Shown piece after piece: positions 54,179 to 63,843 of a DNA stretch of 64,000 bases. The stretch covers positions 1 through 64,000 of the forward strand of contig NZ_JBDWAS010000046.1 of assembly GCF_039978735.1 (NCBI RefSeq), read 5' to 3'. The DNA comes from Maricaulis sp039978735. Lineage in GTDB: Bacteria; Pseudomonadota; Alphaproteobacteria; Caulobacterales; Maricaulaceae. Position 1 is the first letter of the stretch, and each line of letters opens with the position of its first letter. The notes beneath the pieces were generated by a model. It did not search any database. It saw only the letters and a list, made by a program, of their open reading frames with translations, and was not told where the DNA came from. A program made the translations under genes and the position numbers.

Positions 54179-54550
54179 CTAGAGATCCGTAATAACCTGG
54201 GTCAGGTCGCTATCCGGATTGTCGCCGGTATTCACCACACCGGCGCGCTCGATCAGCATCATGTGGACTTTCTCGGTCTGTGCGACCGGCCGGTGCCGCA
54301 CGCCCTTGGGGATCACACACATCTCACCCGGTCCCAGAATGACCGGATCGGCATTCTCGATCTCGATCTTCAGGATGCCGCGCGTGACGAGAAAAAACTC
54401 GTCCTCTTCCAGATGTGCATGCCAGTCGAACGACCCTTCGGCCTTCGCCAGCTTGATCTCGTAATTGTCCAGCTTCGCCACCCGGCGCGGCGCCCAGGCA
54501 TCCTTGAACTGGCTGTGTTTTTCCGCCAACGAGATGACTTCAACAGACAT
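54179..54550 (-). CDS. Cupin-domain protein
   Basis: A 123-residue single-domain cupin. Motif 1 is seen as FDWHAHLEEDEFFLVTRG with metal-ligand His, His and Glu, and motif 2 as LGPGEMCVIPKGVRHRPVA with the last His. Small stand-alone cupins bind a metal and often act as isomerases, dioxygenases or ligand binders; the substrate is unknown. I chose the ATG at 54550, since the upstream extension is unlike the family. It is divergent from the ACT-domain gene. Confidence 0.82.
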   Translation of the reverse strand: MSVEVISLAEKHSQFKDAWAPRRVAKLDNYEIKLAKAEGSFDWHAHLEEDEFFLVTRGILKIEIENADPVILGPGEMCVIPKGVRHRPVAQTEKVHMMLIERAGVVNTGDNPDSDLTQVITDL

Positions 54551-54624
54551 GGCATCCTCCGACCGCCTATATGGCGATGATGTATCAGCCATACCATGAT
54601 CTGCGCTGAACACAGGAGTCCGCG

Positions 54625-55035
54625 ATGCACGGCGAGACCGATCTTGAAACCCTGCTTAAAGGCATGTCTGCCCGCCTGCACCCGGGTGTGTGGGCGTTTG
54701 CGACCCTGCCGCCCGGCACGCCGGAACCGGCCGGCCTCTCGCCCCTGATGCGCTATGTCGAGGATGAGGGTGTCACGCTCATTCTCGACGCCGCTGCGGC
54801 CGCCGATGCCGGCCTGAAAACCGTCTTTCCCTGCCGCCGCATCACCCTGCACATCCATTCCGCCCTCGAAGCCGTCGGCTTCATGGCGGCCATCGCGCAG
54901 GCGCTGGCCGGAGCCGGGATTAGCTGCAATCCCGTGGCCGGCTATTTCCACGACCATCTCTTCGTACCCGCCGACCGCGCCGGCGACGCCATGGCCGTTC
55001 TGGAACGGCTCGCCGCCGGCTCCGATTTCGATTGA
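54625..55035 (+). CDS. ACT-domain protein (DUF2241-type N-terminus)
   Basis: A 136-residue protein with two ACT-like halves. The N-terminal half carries LKGMSARLHPGVWAFATLP and LMRYVEDEGVTLIL. The C-terminal half carries RRITLHIHSALEAVGFMAAIAQALAGAGISCNPVAGYFHDHLFVPADRAGDAM in successive blocks. This order is that of small ACT proteins with a DUF2241 N-terminus, presumed amino-acid binders. The ATG follows ACAGGAG. The next gene starts 55 bases downstream on the same strand. Confidence 0.85.
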   Translation: MHGETDLETLLKGMSARLHPGVWAFATLPPGTPEPAGLSPLMRYVEDEGVTLILDAAAAADAGLKTVFPCRRITLHIHSALEAVGFMAAIAQALAGAGISCNPVAGYFHDHLFVPADRAGDAMAVLERLAAGSDFD

Positions 55036-55090
55036 CCGCCCGGCCACCCGGCCCTATCAGCGCGCATCTTCTTCGACAGGTGACACGGCA

Positions 55091-55765
55091 TTGAGCCTTC
55101 CTGCCCTGGGCCTGACCGGCCTGCCCGCCTTCAACGCCGACACGCTGTGCGACGATCTCGCCGGACAGGGCTGGTCGGTGTGCCGCCTTGCCGATGCGGA
55201 CATGCTGGGCGCACTGGCGCAGGAAGCCGAAATTCTCTGGCAGGAGTCCGAAATGACCGCCGCCGGTATCGGCCGCGGCGAGGATCACGAGCTTGTCCGC
55301 CAGGTCCGGCGCGACAAGACGAAATGGCTCGACGGCTCCAGCACGGCCCAGACGGCCTATTTCGCCTTTGCCGAAGCGCTGCGCCGCGAGGTGAATTACC
55401 GCCTCATGCTGGGCCTGTTCGCCTTCGAGGCGCACTATGCGGTCTATGAGCCCGGCGGCTTCTACAAGCGCCATCTGGACAGTTTCCGCGGCGCCCGCAA
55501 CCGCGTCCTCTCCACGGTGCTTTATCTCAATCGCGACTGGGATGCGGCCGATGGCGGACAGTTGCGTATCTATGCGCCCGACAGCGAACAGGTGCTGGAC
55601 GAGGTGCGCCCGGAATTCGGCACGCTGGCCGTCTTCCTGTCCGAGGACATCCCGCACGAGGTGATCCCGGCCCGGCGCGAGCGCTTTTCCATCGCCGGCT
55701 GGCACCGCTGCAACGATCGCGGTCTCGCACCGGCTCTGCAGACCCGCGCCCTGCCGATCGCCTAA
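55091..55765 (+). CDS. 2-oxoglutarate/Fe(II) oxygenase (prolyl hydroxylase-like)
   Basis: A 224-residue oxygenase of the P4Hc/SM-20 type. The iron facial triad is His128, Asp130 (FYKRHLDSF) and His189 (DIPHEV), followed by the 2-oxoglutarate Arg in RRERFSIAGW. STVLYLNRDWDAADGGQLRIY is the typical central strand pair. The start is a TTG at 55091 with AGGTGA eight bases upstream; no good in-frame ATG precedes the conserved part. Substrate could be a protein proline or a small molecule. It may be co-transcribed with the ACT-domain gene. Confidence 0.85.
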   Translation: MSLPALGLTGLPAFNADTLCDDLAGQGWSVCRLADADMLGALAQEAEILWQESEMTAAGIGRGEDHELVRQVRRDKTKWLDGSSTAQTAYFAFAEALRREVNYRLMLGLFAFEAHYAVYEPGGFYKRHLDSFRGARNRVLSTVLYLNRDWDAADGGQLRIYAPDSEQVLDEVRPEFGTLAVFLSEDIPHEVIPARRERFSIAGWHRCNDRGLAPALQTRALPIA

Positions 55766-56526
55766 CCAGCGAGCCGGACCAGCATCCACAGCCCCATGCC
55801 CAGCATCATCAGGTTTTCGCTCAGCGAGACGAAACCCAGCGGCACGTCGCTGCCGCCGCCCATGCAGGCACATTTCAGCTCGCGCCGGTCAATATAGACG
55901 GCCTTGAACACCGATACGGCTCCGATACCGCCGATGAGGATCGCCACCGGCGCGGCGATAACGGTCAGCACCCCGGCCAGCATCAGCACGCCCGCCAGCG
56001 CCTCGCCGAAAGGATAGAGATAGCCATAGGGCACCCAGCGGCGCGCCAGCAGGTCGTAATTGAGAAACATGGTCGAGAAGCTCTCGACATCGCGCAGCTT
56101 CTGCACGGCCAGAAGGCACATGGCGACTGGGATGGCGGATGTCAGCCACAGCCCGGGGTCCAGCCTGCCAAGGGTCAGCCAGCTGACCGCGCCTCCCATC
56201 AGCGCCGCCATGGTGAAAAGCGCAATGACAGGCTGGTAGCTGGTCTGCCCCGTCCCCTTCAGGGGATGGCCGAAGAAGGCGCGAAGCGCGTCATACCCGC
56301 CGACCCGCTCACCCCCGATGAAAGTCTGCGGCGTGGTCTCGACATCATGCGCGGCTTTGAAGGCGTCGGTCTCTTCGCGCGTTGAGAGGTGATGATCGTC
56401 GACCGCATACCCCTTGCGCTCCAGCAGCGCTTTCGACTTCAGGCCGTAGGGGCACACATGGTCCGGCATCACCATGCGGTAGAGACGGGCGGTCTTTCCG
56501 GCGGCCGGCGTATCGGTCGCAGTCAT
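55762..56526 (-). CDS. Glutaredoxin-MauE/DoxX-type membrane fusion protein
   Basis: A 254-residue fusion. Residues 14-90 form a glutaredoxin domain with active site HVCPYGLKSK (Cys25 only, CPYG) and TTPQTFIGGERVGGYDAL. From about 100 on there are five hydrophobic segments ending in a MauE-like part with GYLYPFGEALAGVLML and ELKCACMGGGSDVPLGF. Such proteins are thought to pass reducing equivalents across or within the membrane. I chose the ATG at 56526 with GAGG just upstream; 56559 is in frame. Its stop overlaps that of the convergent oxygenase by 4 bases. Confidence 0.8.
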   Translation of the reverse strand: MTATDTPAAGKTARLYRMVMPDHVCPYGLKSKALLERKGYAVDDHHLSTREETDAFKAAHDVETTPQTFIGGERVGGYDALRAFFGHPLKGTGQTSYQPVIALFTMAALMGGAVSWLTLGRLDPGLWLTSAIPVAMCLLAVQKLRDVESFSTMFLNYDLLARRWVPYGYLYPFGEALAGVLMLAGVLTVIAAPVAILIGGIGAVSVFKAVYIDRRELKCACMGGGSDVPLGFVSLSENLMMLGMGLWMLVRLAG

Positions 56527-56595
56527 TGCGGCCTCGCTGTCTGCTTCCAGAGGATGCAACGCAAGGTCCGGCGCAGCGTTCCGATCTCGGTCGGA

Positions 56596-56853
56596 TCACT
56601 CGCCGTTCTGTTCTCGCTCGAACGCCTTGAGGTCCCGGCGCAGCTCCAAGCGTCGCAATGCGCGCATTTCAGACAGGTTGGTCGGAAAGAAGAAGAAGAA
56701 CAGCCCCGTCAGGAGCATCGTCCCGCCGAAGTAATAGCCGCGCCATGCGTCCGACCAGTGTGGCTGGGCGAACGTGAAATAGAGGTTGGGCAGCAGGATC
56801 AGCAGCAGCACGCCCGACATCCAGCGCTTCAGGGCGAGGTTTCGCTTCTTCAT
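56596..56853 (-). CDS. Small two-helix membrane protein
   Basis: An 85-residue protein with hydrophobic segments at about 11-28 (MSGVLLLILLPNLYFTFA) and 38-58 (GYYFGGTMLLTGLFFFFFP) and a charged helical tail (LRRLELRRDLKAFEREQ). Family is not recognised. It lies 69 bases upstream of the glutaredoxin-MauE gene on the same strand, so a shared transcript is possible. Confidence 0.6.
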   Translation of the reverse strand: MKKRNLALKRWMSGVLLLILLPNLYFTFAQPHWSDAWRGYYFGGTMLLTGLFFFFFPTNLSEMRALRRLELRRDLKAFEREQNGE

Positions 56854-56985
56854 CGGCCCCTCACTTATCGACTTCTTGGCTTACCGACGATCATCAGGCA
56901 CCCAGCGATCGTCCATAGATAGGGAATACCGGATTACACAGCCCGTCTGGAAATGGTCGAAATCCCCCATACCGGCCGCAATCCG

Positions 56986-57237
56986 CTATCGTTCTGAATC
57001 GTCTGCGTAGTCGGCAATCGCGGCTTCGATCTCGCGCGCGAGATCATCGGGTGTCTCTCGGGTAAGGTGAGCGCGGCGGGTCCCTGCCCGCTCCAGCAAG
57101 GCCTGGTAGTCCTCGACATTGAGCAGGACGAATTGCGCCTTGCGATGCCGCGTCAGGGTGACCGGACGCCGCTGCGCCGCGGCGCTGATTTCACTCCAGT
57201 TTCTGGAAAGTTCCGTCGTCGAGTATTGCTGGCCCAT
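56986..57237 (-). CDS. Phd/YefM-type antitoxin, no partner toxin seen
   Basis: An 83-residue protein with the Phd/YefM fold at the N-terminus: MGQQYSTTELSRNWSEISAA, then RPVTLTRHRKAQFVLLNVEDYQAL. The C-terminal part (RRAHLTRETPDDLAREIEAAIADY) is the flexible, toxin-neutralising type. No RelE, ParE, Doc or similar gene follows in the 130 bases downstream, nor does one precede it. The ATG at 57237 is preceded by two 18-base-spaced copies of ATACGTA-N5-CGTA, suited to autoregulation. It may be an orphan repressor or have a distant partner. Confidence 0.8.
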   Translation of the reverse strand: MGQQYSTTELSRNWSEISAAAQRRPVTLTRHRKAQFVLLNVEDYQALLERAGTRRAHLTRETPDDLAREIEAAIADYADDSER

Positions 57238-57250
57238 CACAGCGCTCCAA

Positions 57251-57284
57251 ATACGTAATTTTCGTATTATACGTATTTTTCGTA
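57251..57284. promoter_or_regulatory. Tandem operator-like repeats upstream of the antitoxin
   Basis: Two copies, ATACGTAATTTTCGTA (57251-57266) and ATACGTATTTTTCGTA (57269-57284), lie 18 bases apart in an AT-rich patch 14 bases before the antitoxin start. Each is a near-palindrome (TACG..CGTA). This is the usual place for Phd/YefM autoregulatory binding. Confidence 0.65.
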
Positions 57285-57304
57285 GAATTTCCACAGGCAA
57301 GAGA

Positions 57305-57333
57305 AAAGCCCCGGCCAGGCTGGCCGGGGCTTT
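57305..57333 (-). terminator. Strong intrinsic terminator of hppA
   Basis: A 13-base perfect stem AAAGCCCCGGCCA / TGGCCGGGGCTTT with a 3-base loop. On the minus strand it is followed by TCTCTT after the TTTT, about 25 bases beyond the hppA stop codon. Confidence 0.85.
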
Positions 57334-57357
57334 CCAGTTTCTCAGGTGTGCCCTGCC

Positions 57358-59451
<2,094 letters not shown>

Positions 59452-59609
59452 GGCTTCCAGCCCCGTTTTATGACTTCTCTTTGGTCACGAAAGGATAGGG
59501 GGAAGCATACGCGTGAGAACCACGCGAACCGCCTGCATGTCCCCCGCTTCTTCTTGTTATTGTTAAGGGGACTATGCCCAAGTCATGGGGGCGGCGCAAC
59601 ATGCGAACT

Positions 59610-59627
59610 TTGGATTTCGAAATCCAA
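59610..59627. promoter_or_regulatory. Perfect 18-base palindrome between two genes
   Basis: TTGGATTTCGAAATCCAA is a perfect palindrome without a loop, so more like a protein site than a terminator. It lies about 160 bases before hppA and 26 bases after the end of the Gly-rich secreted protein gene. Confidence 0.35.
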
Positions 59628-59652
59628 TACTTACCGCAGTTGCGAAGGGGAT

Positions 59653-60189
59653 TTAGCGCATCAGAAGGCGCGTGTCGGAGCTGCGAATCTCGATGTGGTC
59701 GATCGCGTCGGCGCCATACTGCTCGCGCAGCACCTCGGACCAGACCTCTTCGGCCCGGGAAATGTCCAGCTGCTGGCCGTCCGCCCGGCTGACCGGGATG
59801 CGGTAGGCGGCCCGCACGAGGGCATCCAGCGCATAGTGCGCATTCTCCTGCATCGACCAGACATTCTGGCCGTCCGCCGCACGCACCCGCACATGGACAT
59901 AGGCAAAGCCCGTCAGACGTCCGTCACGCGACAGGGGGGCGACGAGAGCCGGCAGGTTGAAGGCGCGCGGATCGTCGTCCACCTCGTCTTCATCGCTTTC
60001 ATGGCTGGCGCCATGCTCATCTTCGTTTTCGGCAGACCGGTTGAACACAAGCAGAAAGCGGTTGCCATTGCCGCCGCCGGAGGATCCGTGACCGCCATTG
60101 CCGCCACCACCCCCGCCGCCTCCGCCCCCGAGGGCGAAGGCCCCGGATTGCAGGGCAAGGCTCAGGATCGCGGCAAGCAGAAGGCGCAT
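59653..60189 (-). CDS. Secreted protein with poly-glycine stretch
   Basis: A 178-residue exported protein. The signal peptide is about 1-19 (MRLLLAAILSLALQSGAFA), directly followed by a Gly tract (ten consecutive Gly) and a Ser/Asn/Gly linker. Then comes an acidic region (ENEDEHGASHESDEDEVDDD) and a compact domain from about 80 (GFAYVHVRVRAADGQNVWSMQENAHYALDALVRAAY). The family is not recognised. The ATG at 60189 has GGAG eight bases upstream. It is the last gene of the rib-nusB-thiL run, 39 bases after thiL. Confidence 0.65.
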   Translation of the reverse strand: MRLLLAAILSLALQSGAFALGGGGGGGGGGNGGHGSSGGGNGNRFLLVFNRSAENEDEHGASHESDEDEVDDDPRAFNLPALVAPLSRDGRLTGFAYVHVRVRAADGQNVWSMQENAHYALDALVRAAYRIPVSRADGQQLDISRAEEVWSEVLREQYGADAIDHIEIRSSDTRLLMR

Positions 60190-60228
60190 GGGATCAGCTC
60201 CAATCACCGCCACCCTGCCAGAAACGCA

Positions 60229-61191
60229 TCAAAAATGCGTAAATCCGGCCCGGCCAATTGTCACGGGTTCGCCATCGGGGGCCAGACAGGTCACGCCCTC
60301 GCCCGCCACAGCGCGGCCGATCCGCGTTACCGGTGCATCCAGCGACAGCGCCTCCACCTCGGTCCGGCGCGAGGCCGGTGCGGTGAAGAGAAGCTCGTAA
60401 TCGTCGCCGCCGCTCAGCAAGCGGCCCAGACCGCCCTCGCCGCCTGCATCGAGCCAGGCCTGCGCCGGCACCGACAGCGGAACCCGATCCGCGGATATCT
60501 CGAGCGCCAGCCCGCTCGCTTCGGCGATATGGGCAGCGTCGGCGAGAAGACCGTCCGAAATGTCGATCGCGGAGGTCGCAATCCCCCTGAGGGCCAGACC
60601 GGCCGCCAGCCGCGGCATGGGATGCGTGTAGCGCGAGACCAGCTCCGCCGGAGCGCCGGTTTCCCCCTCCAGAGACGCCAGTCCAAGCACCGCATCGCCG
60701 ATCGTGCCCGTCACCCAGACATCATCGCCCGCAATAGCACCGGAACGTAGCAGCGATGTCCCATCTGTGACGCATCCAAGGAGCGTCAATGTCACCGTCA
60801 TGGGGCCGGGTGTGGACGTGGTGTCGCCGCCCAGGAGCACCAGACCGAACCGGTCCTGCTCTTCCGCCAGCGCCGCCACGAAGTCATCCCGCCAGCGCGG
60901 CTCGATCCCGCGCGGCCAGCTCAGCGCACTGAGATAGCCCAGCGGTTCGGCGCCCATGGCGGCAAGGTCGGACACGTTCGAGCGCATGGCGCGCGCAGCC
61001 GCGACAGCGGCGCCGTCGTCCAAGCGAAAATGCACGCCCGCGACCAGCGTGTCGCAGGCCAGCACCAGCTGCTGTCCTGCAGGCACATCCAGCACGGCAG
61101 CATCGTCACGCAGGCCGAGCGCTGCCGCATGGTTCCGGGTCAGCGGTTCCAGGCGTGTCCGGATGAAATCGAACTCGCCGCCGGACGCCAT
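60229..61191 (-). CDS. thiL: Thiamine-monophosphate kinase
   Basis: A 320-residue ATP-dependent kinase making thiamine diphosphate from thiamine monophosphate. It has LGLRDDAAVLDVPAGQQLVLACDTLVAGVHF in sequence, MRSNVSDLAAMGAEPLGYL, GLVLLGGDTTSTPGP, a second ISDGLLADAAHIAEASGL and the GGDDYELLFT motif. These mark the PurM/ThiL fold. It starts 2 bases after nusB and ends a riboflavin-NusB-ThiL operon, as seen in many proteobacteria. Confidence 0.95.
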   Translation of the reverse strand: MASGGEFDFIRTRLEPLTRNHAAALGLRDDAAVLDVPAGQQLVLACDTLVAGVHFRLDDGAAVAAARAMRSNVSDLAAMGAEPLGYLSALSWPRGIEPRWRDDFVAALAEEQDRFGLVLLGGDTTSTPGPMTVTLTLLGCVTDGTSLLRSGAIAGDDVWVTGTIGDAVLGLASLEGETGAPAELVSRYTHPMPRLAAGLALRGIATSAIDISDGLLADAAHIAEASGLALEISADRVPLSVPAQAWLDAGGEGGLGRLLSGGDDYELLFTAPASRRTEVEALSLDAPVTRIGRAVAGEGVTCLAPDGEPVTIGRAGFTHF

Positions 61192-61193
61192 GA

Positions 61194-61682
61194 TCAGAAT
61201 TCGTCCGGACGCGCCTGACGGGCACAGCGGTCGAGTGCTGCATTGACGAATTTCGGCTCGGAGCCCTCGAAAAAGGCATTGGCAACATCGACATACTCGT
61301 CGATCACCACACGCGCCGGCACGTCCTTGCGCTGGAAAAGCTCATAACCGGCCACGCGCAGGATGGCACGCACCGTGGCGTCCAGCCGCTCCATGCGCCA
61401 GCCATCAGCCAGCAGGCCATCGATCGCGGGATCGACCACGGCCTGGCGCTCCACGACACCGGACACGAGCGAGTCGAAGAAATCCTCATCGGCCTCGACG
61501 AATTCCTCGCCTTCGCCGGCTGCACCGAAACGGTGATCGCGGAATTCACGGATGACCGTGCTGGCACCCCGCCCGCCGATTTCCATCTGGTACAGCGCCT
61601 GAACGGCGGCCAGACGGGCCGCACGGCGCAGACGGGCGCGGGCCTCGGACGGCGTTTCCTTGGATTTTTGCGGTGCGCTCAT
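61194..61682 (-). CDS. nusB: Transcription antitermination factor NusB
   Basis: A 162-residue RNA-binding protein of the rRNA antitermination complex. It begins with the ARLRRAARLAAVQALYQMEIGG helix, has RLDATVRAILRVAGYELFQR and VVIDEYVDVANAFFEGSEPKFVNAALD, all standard NusB blocks. Its start overlaps the ribH stop by 4 bases. Length is normal. Confidence 0.95.
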   Translation of the reverse strand: MSAPQKSKETPSEARARLRRAARLAAVQALYQMEIGGRGASTVIREFRDHRFGAAGEGEEFVEADEDFFDSLVSGVVERQAVVDPAIDGLLADGWRMERLDATVRAILRVAGYELFQRKDVPARVVIDEYVDVANAFFEGSEPKFVNAALDRCARQARPDEF

Positions 61683-62110
61683 TTCGAACTCCCGAAGCGG
61701 TCGCGCAGCGCGATCAGCGCCAGGGCCGCATTCGCTGCGTCCGCACCCTTATTCTTGTCGACGGCCCGCTTGAGGGCCTGGGCACGGTTCTCGACGGTCA
61801 GGATACCATTTCCGGCGATGACACCGTTGAGATTCAGCTCCATCAGACCACGCGCGCTTTCGGTGCACACATAATCATAATGCGTCGTCTCGCCCCGAAT
61901 GACACAGCCCAGGGCGACATAACCGTCAAAATCCGCCTCGGCGATCTCGGCCTGGACAATGGCGCCCGGGATTTCCAGCGCACCGGGAACCTCGACCAGC
62001 TCGGCCGTGGCGCCGGCAGCCTCGGCGGCCCCTTTGGCGCCCTTGATCAGGGCGTCGGCAATATCGCGGTAGAAAGTCCCCGCGACGATCAGGAGTTTGG
62101 GGGCGCTCAT
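61679..62110 (-). CDS. ribH: 6,7-dimethyl-8-ribityllumazine synthase
   Basis: A 143-residue enzyme forming the lumazine precursor of riboflavin. Blocks seen are LLIVAGTFYRDIADALIKGA, ELVEVPGALEIPGAI, GYVALGCVIRGETTHYDYVC (with the catalytic His region) and IAGNGILTVENRAQALKRA. Length is typical. It starts 3 bases after ribB and overlaps nusB. Confidence 0.96.
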   Translation of the reverse strand: MSAPKLLIVAGTFYRDIADALIKGAKGAAEAAGATAELVEVPGALEIPGAIVQAEIAEADFDGYVALGCVIRGETTHYDYVCTESARGLMELNLNGVIAGNGILTVENRAQALKRAVDKNKGADAANAALALIALRDRFGSSK

Positions 62111-62113
62111 GCG

Positions 62114-63235
62114 CTAGTCCTCCGGAAAATGGCGCTCTTCGCGCACGCTCAGCCCGTAGCCCTCAAGGCCGACAATCGTGTGCGGCTTGGTGGAGAGCAG
62201 GATCATTTCTTTCACGCCCAGGTCCAGCAGGATCTGCGCACCAACGCCATACTCGCGCAGGCGCTGGGCCTCGCGCTCATCATCCGCCTTCACGGGCTTG
62301 GCGCCCAGGCGTTCCATGATCGCGGTGTGGGAGGTCTCGCGGATGAAGACCATCACCGACGGGCCCTCGGCAGTCGCGATCGCACGGATACCGGCCTCGA
62401 CCAATTCGCCGCGCGGGCCTTCCTCGTGCAGCACGTCGTCCACGAAAGAGACCTTGTGCATGCGCACCGTGGTCGGCTGGGCGTGGGAAGGCTCGCCCTT
62501 CACCAGCGCGACGTGCTCGGCGCCATCGATCGTGTTGCGGAAGACGATCAGCTTCAGCGGACCGCCATGCCGGCTGGTAAAGCCGGTCTCCAGGCGGCGC
62601 TCGATGAAACGGTCATTGCGGCGGCGATAGGCGATCAGGTCGGCAATCGTACCGATCTTCAGCCCGTGCAGCTGGGCAAAGGCGACGAGGTCGGGCAGGC
62701 GCGCCATCGTGCCGTCTTCATTCATGATCTCGCAGATCACACCCGCCGATCCCGCGCCCGCAAGGCGGGCGACATCGACAGAGGCCTCGGTGTGGCCGGC
62801 CCGGACCAGAACCCCGCCATCGCGCGCCACCAGCGGGAAGACGTGTCCCGGTGTCGCGATATCGTCGGCGCCCTTGGACGGGTCGGTCGCGACCTCGATG
62901 GTGCGGGCGCGGTCATGCGCTGAAATGCCGGTGGTGACCCCTTCGCGCGCTTCGATGGACGTCGTGAAGGCCGTCTGGTGGCGCGAGCGATTGTCCGACG
63001 CCATCAGCTTGAGACCGAGATGTGCGATCCGTTCCTGGTCCATCGCCAGGCAGATCAGGCCACGGCCGTGCTTGGCCATGAAGTTGATCGCGTCCGGCGT
63101 TGCGAACTTGGCAGGAATAACGAGGTCGCCCTCGTTCTCGCGGTCCTCCGCATCGACCAGGATGAACATCCGGCCATTGCGGGCGTCCTCGATGATGTCC
63201 TCGATCGGGGACAGGGGAATATCGCTCTCGCTCAC
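62114..63235 (-). CDS. ribB: 3,4-dihydroxy-2-butanone 4-phosphate synthase with degenerate GTP cyclohydrolase II domain
   Basis: A 373-residue protein. The N-terminal RibB domain is intact: VDAEDRENEGDLVIPA, FTTSIEAREGVTTGISAHDR and PGHVFPLVARDGGVLVRAGHTEASVD. The C-terminal RibA-like domain (about 215-370) lacks the zinc Cys motif (C-x2-GD-x-F..RCDCG); instead it reads VRMHKVSFVDDVLHEEGPRGELVEAG. The EGRGIGL loop is also missing. It should thus make only the butanone phosphate, as in the RibBX proteins of other alphaproteobacteria, and a separate RibA must exist. It overlaps ribE by 4 bases. Confidence 0.9.
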   Translation of the reverse strand: MSESDIPLSPIEDIIEDARNGRMFILVDAEDRENEGDLVIPAKFATPDAINFMAKHGRGLICLAMDQERIAHLGLKLMASDNRSRHQTAFTTSIEAREGVTTGISAHDRARTIEVATDPSKGADDIATPGHVFPLVARDGGVLVRAGHTEASVDVARLAGAGSAGVICEIMNEDGTMARLPDLVAFAQLHGLKIGTIADLIAYRRRNDRFIERRLETGFTSRHGGPLKLIVFRNTIDGAEHVALVKGEPSHAQPTTVRMHKVSFVDDVLHEEGPRGELVEAGIRAIATAEGPSVMVFIRETSHTAIMERLGAKPVKADDEREAQRLREYGVGAQILLDLGVKEMILLSTKPHTIVGLEGYGLSVREERHFPED

Positions 63236-63843
63236 GCGGGGGTCTCCGAAAACTCGTTCAGGCGCGCGGCGTAGCGCGCCATCGTGTCGACCTCAAGATT
63301 GACGCGCGCGTCTTTTTGCAGCGCACCGAGCGTCGTGACCTCGGCGGTGTGCGGAATAATCATCAGATCGAAGGTCGTGCGGGTGACTTCATTGACGGTC
63401 AGGGAGACGCCATCGACCGTAATCGATCCCTTTTTCGCGATGAATTTGTTGAGGTTTTCCGGCGGCTCAATCGTGAAGACCAGCCATTCGCCCTCCTCGC
63501 GCCGTTCGACCACGCGGCCGACACCGTCCACATGTCCTGTCACGAGATGTCCGCCCAGCTCGTCACCCATTTTCAGTGCGCGCTCCAGATTGACCGTTCC
63601 GCCTTCACTCCAGGCGCTCAGCGTCGTCAGGCGCAGGGTCTCCGGCGAAACCTCGACCGTGTACCAGCCGCCCTCGCCCCATTCGCCCTTGTCGACCACG
63701 GTCAGACAAACACCGGCATGGGCGATAGATGCGCCCATATCGATCGTGTCCGGCTTCCAGGGCGCCTCGATATCGAAGCGGCGCACCTCATTGCCGGTTA
63801 TGCTTCGGATACGGCCCTTGGCCGTGACGATACCGGTGAACAT
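63232..63843 (-). CDS. ribE: Riboflavin synthase, alpha chain
   Basis: A 203-residue enzyme with two lumazine-binding barrels. The N-terminal half begins MFTGIVTAKGRIRSI and has GASIAHAGVCLTV; the second half has LGGHLVTGHVDGVGRV and KKGSITVDGVSLTVNEV. The MFTGIV opening is diagnostic. Its ATG overlaps the ribD stop (TGATG). Length is typical. Confidence 0.96.
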   Translation of the reverse strand: MFTGIVTAKGRIRSITGNEVRRFDIEAPWKPDTIDMGASIAHAGVCLTVVDKGEWGEGGWYTVEVSPETLRLTTLSAWSEGGTVNLERALKMGDELGGHLVTGHVDGVGRVVERREEGEWLVFTIEPPENLNKFIAKKGSITVDGVSLTVNEVTRTTFDLMIIPHTAEVTTLGALQKDARVNLEVDTMARYAARLNEFSETPA

